From the NCBI GenBank assembly GCA_945861415.1, contig CAMAUV010000029.1, positions 1 through 57,273 on the forward strand: DNA of 57,273 nucleotides, in the 5' to 3' direction. The notes beneath the pieces are model-generated. The model did no database searches and was not told where the DNA came from. It saw nothing but the letters and a program-made list of their open reading frames with translations. Numbering within the stretch: position 1 is the stretch's first letter; each line of letters begins with the position of its first letter. Origin of the DNA: Akkermansia muciniphila. Lineage in GTDB: Bacteria > Verrucomicrobiota > Verrucomicrobiia > Verrucomicrobiales > V1-33. Below are positions 54,075-57,273 of this stretch, in pieces. The translations under genes were made by a program, and so were the position numbers.

Positions 54075-55667
54075 ATGAATGGTAACGTTCTCATCCGCAT
54101 CCTCGCAACCTTTGGCCTGCTAGTAGTCTCGCTTTGGGTGTCGCTCGACGTTTTCACGTCGGGAGGCAATGCCGTGGCGCGGTTTTACACGTATGCGATG
54201 GCGGTGTGCGGGGTGTATGGACTGTTGAATGCCCGCAAGGCTTTCTTTGTTCTCCTGTTTCTCACTGCCTATCTCGACTTGTTTAAGAGATTTATGATTT
54301 TTGACAGCGGGGTTAGCAGGATGGACCTCTACTTTGTACTGGGAATTGCCCCCGCGACCCTAGCCGGAATTTGCGGCAATATTCTCTACCAGCATGTCAC
54401 GGGAAAACTGTCCGCCCGTCCCGGTCTTAAAAGGCTGATCCCCGTCATTGTTATCTTGTGCGCCCTTGGTTTGGTGGTGTCTATATTCGGGGGGAGCGAT
54501 GGGGGCGGAAAGTTTCGGTCAGTCGGCGACGCTGTAAACGGCATTGTATATATTTGTCTTCTTTTTGTGGTGCCAGTATTGTTCCGCACTCCTGAGGACC
54601 TCAGGCACATGCTGCGCACGCTGGTCATCATTTACGTTCCGGCCATTTGTTACATGCTGGTGCACTACTTTAGGGGCGGGATTTTTGACTGGGAAATGGA
54701 CTACGTGAAGAGTGGCCTGACGATTGAAGCTCGGCAGTTGTCCGAGCGGATATTCCGTCCCTTCGGCACTCTGAACTCCGCCGCTAACGCCTCCATGGTG
54801 TTTGCAGCAATAGTGGCTCTCTGCTGTTCCGGGCTGTGGAATAAAGCGGATCGCAATGGCAAGTCGCTTTCGCTGGCCATTCGCTGGCCGTTGATCCCCA
54901 TGACCGCTCTCGCGATGTTTGCAACATACAGCCGTACGGGGTGGGTTTTCGCTGTGGTAGCAGTAATAGCCGCGTTCATGCTGCGCTACCGGGGACTCAC
55001 GCTGGCAGGTTACGCCCTAAGTTTTACCTCAATCGTGGTGATTGTTCTGTCCTCCCCATGGCTTCTCAAGCACCGCATTCTGAATGAAATTAGTGAAGAG
55101 GTCTATGCTAAAAAACGAACGGACGGCTGGGCGCAGACGACCAACATTTCTACCTTGAATGACCGCTTGGAGGGCTACTATTCCCTTGTGACTCAGCCCG
55201 ATGCATGGACGCCTTTTGGATTACGCTTCAGTTCGGTATCCGAAGGCATTGTCCGCGGGAAAGTAGCGACGCACGATAAGTTTACGGATCTTTTGCTCGA
55301 CTTTGGATTCGTCACCATTTTCATTGGCGCCTTTTTCATTGGCAAGTATTTGTGGAAGTTGCACTCAATGCTCTTTGAGGAACGGGATCCCCTGACTCGC
55401 TCCATTGGGACGACGTGCTTGGCGATCGGTTTGGCGATGACGAGCGGCGGTTTGGTCAATGGTGCCCAGTTCATGACCTACCCGGTCAACTTGTTCATCT
55501 GGCTTAACTTCTCTGTAGTGGTCTCGGTGTGGATTTATACGCGAGAACGGAGCCTTGCGGAACCACCCGCCGCCAGCCCGGAACCACCCCCATGGATTAA
55601 GAATCGTCTTCGCGCGGCGGCTCCCGGGCCGGCAGGAGTCCCAGTTCCTTCGCATGCCAAAGCCTGA
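54075..55667 (+). CDS. wzy: Wzy/O-antigen ligase-like membrane protein
   Basis: 530 residues with about 10-12 hydrophobic segments and a Pro-rich C-terminal tail (PPAASPEPPPW). The FGTLNSAANASMVF loop and YSRTGWVFAVVAVIAAF segment are typical of O-antigen polymerase/ligase proteins, and a large periplasmic-type loop follows with RLEGYYSLVTQPDAWTPFG. It probably polymerises or ligates the repeat units. A truncated copy of its N-terminus lies just upstream (53616). Confidence 0.8.
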   Translation: MNGNVLIRILATFGLLVVSLWVSLDVFTSGGNAVARFYTYAMAVCGVYGLLNARKAFFVLLFLTAYLDLFKRFMIFDSGVSRMDLYFVLGIAPATLAGICGNILYQHVTGKLSARPGLKRLIPVIVILCALGLVVSIFGGSDGGGKFRSVGDAVNGIVYICLLFVVPVLFRTPEDLRHMLRTLVIIYVPAICYMLVHYFRGGIFDWEMDYVKSGLTIEARQLSERIFRPFGTLNSAANASMVFAAIVALCCSGLWNKADRNGKSLSLAIRWPLIPMTALAMFATYSRTGWVFAVVAVIAAFMLRYRGLTLAGYALSFTSIVVIVLSSPWLLKHRILNEISEEVYAKKRTDGWAQTTNISTLNDRLEGYYSLVTQPDAWTPFGLRFSSVSEGIVRGKVATHDKFTDLLLDFGFVTIFIGAFFIGKYLWKLHSMLFEERDPLTRSIGTTCLAIGLAMTSGGLVNGAQFMTYPVNLFIWLNFSVVVSVWIYTRERSLAEPPAASPEPPPWIKNRLRAAAPGPAGVPVPSHAKA

Positions 55668-55714
55668 AATCCTGCAGCCACTTCGGTCTGTTCAAGGGAA
55701 TCGCTGATTCAGAA

Positions 55715-55993
55715 ATGAAAACCGTTCTGCGCCAGTTTCTGAAGGGTCTAGTTTTTGTCTTTGGGGCAAGGATTGTCGATCAGCGGACAGGTAAGGTTAT
55801 CGGAAAGGCGCTTTTCATAGCATGGCGCGGCAGGTTGCGGGTGATCGGTCTCGAGGAGAGGCGCGTCATCCCGAAGTTCGAGAGTCAGGAACGTCTTACC
55901 TACTGGCAACAGTCCATTTCTTTCTCCACCCATCCAGAGCCTGATTTTCCCAATGAGCGAGCGGCTAACGATCATTTTGACCCACCAGCCTGA
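55715..55993 (+). CDS. Small protein of unknown function
   Basis: 92 residues. KTVLRQFLKGLVFVFGARIVDQRTGK suggests an amphipathic N-terminus, GKALFIAWRGRLRVIGL a strand-rich middle, and RLTYWQQSISFSTHPEPDFP a conserved-looking tail. I recall small proteins of this type beside glycosyltransferases in polysaccharide loci of related bacteria, but it has no named family. Its 3' end overlaps the next gene by 41 bases, so translation is coupled and a partnership with that gene is likely. Confidence 0.6.
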   Translation: MKTVLRQFLKGLVFVFGARIVDQRTGKVIGKALFIAWRGRLRVIGLEERRVIPKFESQERLTYWQQSISFSTHPEPDFPNERAANDHFDPPA

Positions 55994-56705
55994 GCCTGCC
56001 GTAGAGACCATGGTGCGTTGGTGGAAAGAGAATGCGCCAGGGCCGGAAATCTTGGTGGCCTACGGTGGGTCGAGGGAACGGTTTGACCGTCTTGGTGTGC
56101 CTTATAAAGTGTATGTGGACGACTCCCGCCTGCGCACACGGGATCATCAGCGGGAGAGGCAGTCGTTCGCAGGCGTCTTTATGGCGGTTAATGAATGGCT
56201 CTCCGGGCACCCTGAATTTCAGTTCATTCATTTGACCGAATTCGACTGCATTCCGCTTTGTCCAGACCTCTTCGGCCGCCTTGAGGGCCGACTGACGGAG
56301 GAGAAAGCGGATGTGCTCGGATGTCGTTTGGAGCGCGTGGACGGGACGAATCACCCCCACTATCTCTATCATCAGTCGCATCCAGAATTTGAGTCCTTTC
56401 TTGGCAAACTCTCCGTCCGGCGTGATCCGCGGGTGGTGCTGGCCATGCTGGCATGTGTTTCCTTTTGGAGGCGCGAAGCGTTCTCTGCGGTAGCTGGGGC
56501 GGAGGAAAACTCGCCGCTGTATGTTGAGATCGCACTGCCAACACTCGCGCATCACCTTGGTTTCCGCGTTCGAAATTTGAGTGACCAGTCTCAATTTGTG
56601 CAGCCGGTGGGGGATCTGGGAGACCGATTGGAAACGCTGCGCGATCAGGGCGCATGGATGGTGCATCCCGTAAAGGAATTTTCGGGAAAATTGACCACGT
56701 CCTGA
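55953..56705 (+). CDS. Probable glycosyltransferase of unclear family (GT-A-like)
   Basis: 250 residues. SERLTIILTHQPEPAVETMVRWW and PEILVAYGGSRERF form a GT-A-like first strand and loop; FIHLTEFDCIPLCP supplies an acidic, possibly metal-binding motif, and VLAMLACVSFWRREAFSA and AYGGSR give further fold-like elements. It is cytoplasmic and linked to the overlapping small gene upstream. A fragment of this gene's SFWRREA region is present in the mosaic pseudogene at 53616. The assignment as a glycosyltransferase is moderate. Confidence 0.55.
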   Translation: MSERLTIILTHQPEPAVETMVRWWKENAPGPEILVAYGGSRERFDRLGVPYKVYVDDSRLRTRDHQRERQSFAGVFMAVNEWLSGHPEFQFIHLTEFDCIPLCPDLFGRLEGRLTEEKADVLGCRLERVDGTNHPHYLYHQSHPEFESFLGKLSVRRDPRVVLAMLACVSFWRREAFSAVAGAEENSPLYVEIALPTLAHHLGFRVRNLSDQSQFVQPVGDLGDRLETLRDQGAWMVHPVKEFSGKLTTS

Positions 56706-56754
56706 TTAAAAAGCAAAACCTTCCGCGGCTGCCTTCAGATCCTAGGCGGCATGG

Positions 56755-57081
56755 GTGGACGACTTTTCCCATGCCTTCCTGATCTGGTGGTCCATGACGC
56801 CGCGGCTCGCGATGACAACGGTGACATGGATCATGGAGGGCATGACGCCGGAGATTGACCGAAAGAGATCGGACGATCTGCGGAAGGAGACGCTGTTCTG
56901 GAGGCTCAAGAAATTCGCCGGCAATATCGCAGATGATTTGGTCTATCGCACGGGCAGCGCGGTAATTTGGGCCTTTGGGTCCTACGGGGACTTCATCCTA
57001 GTCTTCTAGGGATTTTGCTGCCTCCTGCTCATTATTTACCTTGTAACCAGCTATCGTAATATTGCCGCCAGAAAAAACTGA
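56755..57081 (+). pseudogene. Small membrane-protein gene interrupted by TAG
   Basis: From GTG 56755 (ATG 56842 is an alternative start, MTPEIDRKRSDDLRKET) the frame encodes LFWRLKKFAGNIADDLVYRTG, then a hydrophobic GSYGDFILVF, TAG at 57007-57009, and in the same frame GFCCLLLIIYLVTSYRN and RKN to TGA at 57079. The TAG falls inside what would be one continuous membrane helix, so a sense codon has probably been lost. I do not recognise the family. It could be a decaying gene at the end of the locus or an assembly error. Confidence 0.45.
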
Positions 57082-57159
57082 CGCGGTTTTCATAAGAGAT
57101 TGAAAAAGCCCTGACAATCACGGCACTGAAGTGGACCCCGAAGTCCGGCCACCGACTGG

Positions 57160-57273
57160 CTAAGCTATGCTGCCCGGCGCGTCCCTGTAGTTAATCCGCC
57201 TGCCCAGGATGTCAAGCTTGGTGCGGGGGGAGGGCCGATTTTGGGAAGCTGGAGCGGAGGGCGCAGCACGGTC
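57160..57273 (-). CDS. Partial minus-strand reading frame running off the window edge
   Basis: 37 codons open from the window edge to TAG (plus-strand CTA at 57160-57162). The last residues, TKLDILGRRINYRDAPGSIA, look protein-like. Strand change and lack of similarity to the locus suggest an unrelated gene or a mobile-element fragment. Between 57082 and 57159 I see no gene. Confidence 0.25.
   Translation of the reverse strand, partial: DRAAPSAPASQNRPSPRTKLDILGRRINYRDAPGSIA

Noticed and set aside
57082..57159. Possible mobile-element end near the right edge
   Set aside because: A short GTGGACC-containing segment hinted at an insertion-sequence end, but no inverted repeat partner or transposase motif could be seen in the window.

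Overview
The window looks like a chromosomal stretch from a member of the Verrucomicrobiota (PVC group); I infer this from gene content, not from a marker tree. Pointers are the C-terminal end of a PVC-style dehydrogenase with a cytochrome-like heme-binding domain, a protein-kinase remnant with an N-terminal zinc ribbon, a Rho factor with a very long Lys/Ala-rich and acidic N-terminal extension, and a MarR/GbsR-type regulator followed by a NusG-like factor at the head of a polysaccharide locus. GC content is high throughout.

Positions 1-9.0 kb are mixed housekeeping and accessory genes: partial heme-binding protein, secreted esterase, a major facilitator gene broken by an in-frame TAA, a decayed kinase fragment joined to a decayed second copy of the major facilitator N-terminus, a secreted Lon-type (S16) protease on the minus strand, YebC, Rho and a TauE/SafE permease. 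At 9.0-9.45 kb a small minus-strand membrane-protein reading frame is split exactly at an A-AAA-AAG heptamer.

From 9.6 kb to the end almost everything is on the plus strand, tightly packed, often with ATGA or TAATG overlaps. It is one large surface-polysaccharide locus of more than 45 kb. It starts with a regulator that has an inverted-repeat operator, then a NusG/RfaH-like elongation factor. Sugar-nucleotide genes cover the UDP-GlcNAc to UDP-ManNAc(3NAc)A route (dehydrogenase, 3-oxidoreductase x2, aminotransferase x2-3, N-acetyltransferase x2, 2-epimerase). An acetamidino-forming set (two WbpG-type N-acetyl sugar amidotransferases around HisH and HisF homologues) extends it. There are also UDP-galactopyranose mutase, three further sugar epimerases, two asparagine-synthase-like amidotransferases and about seven glycosyltransferases. 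Other genes are two Wzx-type flippases, a Wzy/O-antigen-ligase-like protein, a carbamoylation module (SxtJ-SGNH fusion, carbamoyltransferase, DUF5989 mini-protein), a polysaccharide deacetylase, and an FkbH/acyl-carrier-protein/VOC/acyltransferase cassette that probably adds a small acyl group. No priming glycosyltransferase, Wza or Wzc was recognised, so export and initiation functions must lie elsewhere.

The 53.5-57.3 kb end is degenerate. It holds a mosaic pseudogene built from pieces of three neighbouring genes, a small membrane-protein gene interrupted by TAG, and an unexplained minus-strand reading frame at the edge. The most notable points are the acetamidino-sugar island with two WbpG paralogues and an atypical HisF, the SxtJ-SGNH carbamoylation module, the ACP-dependent acyl cassette, the candidate -1 frameshift gene and the mosaic pseudogene.
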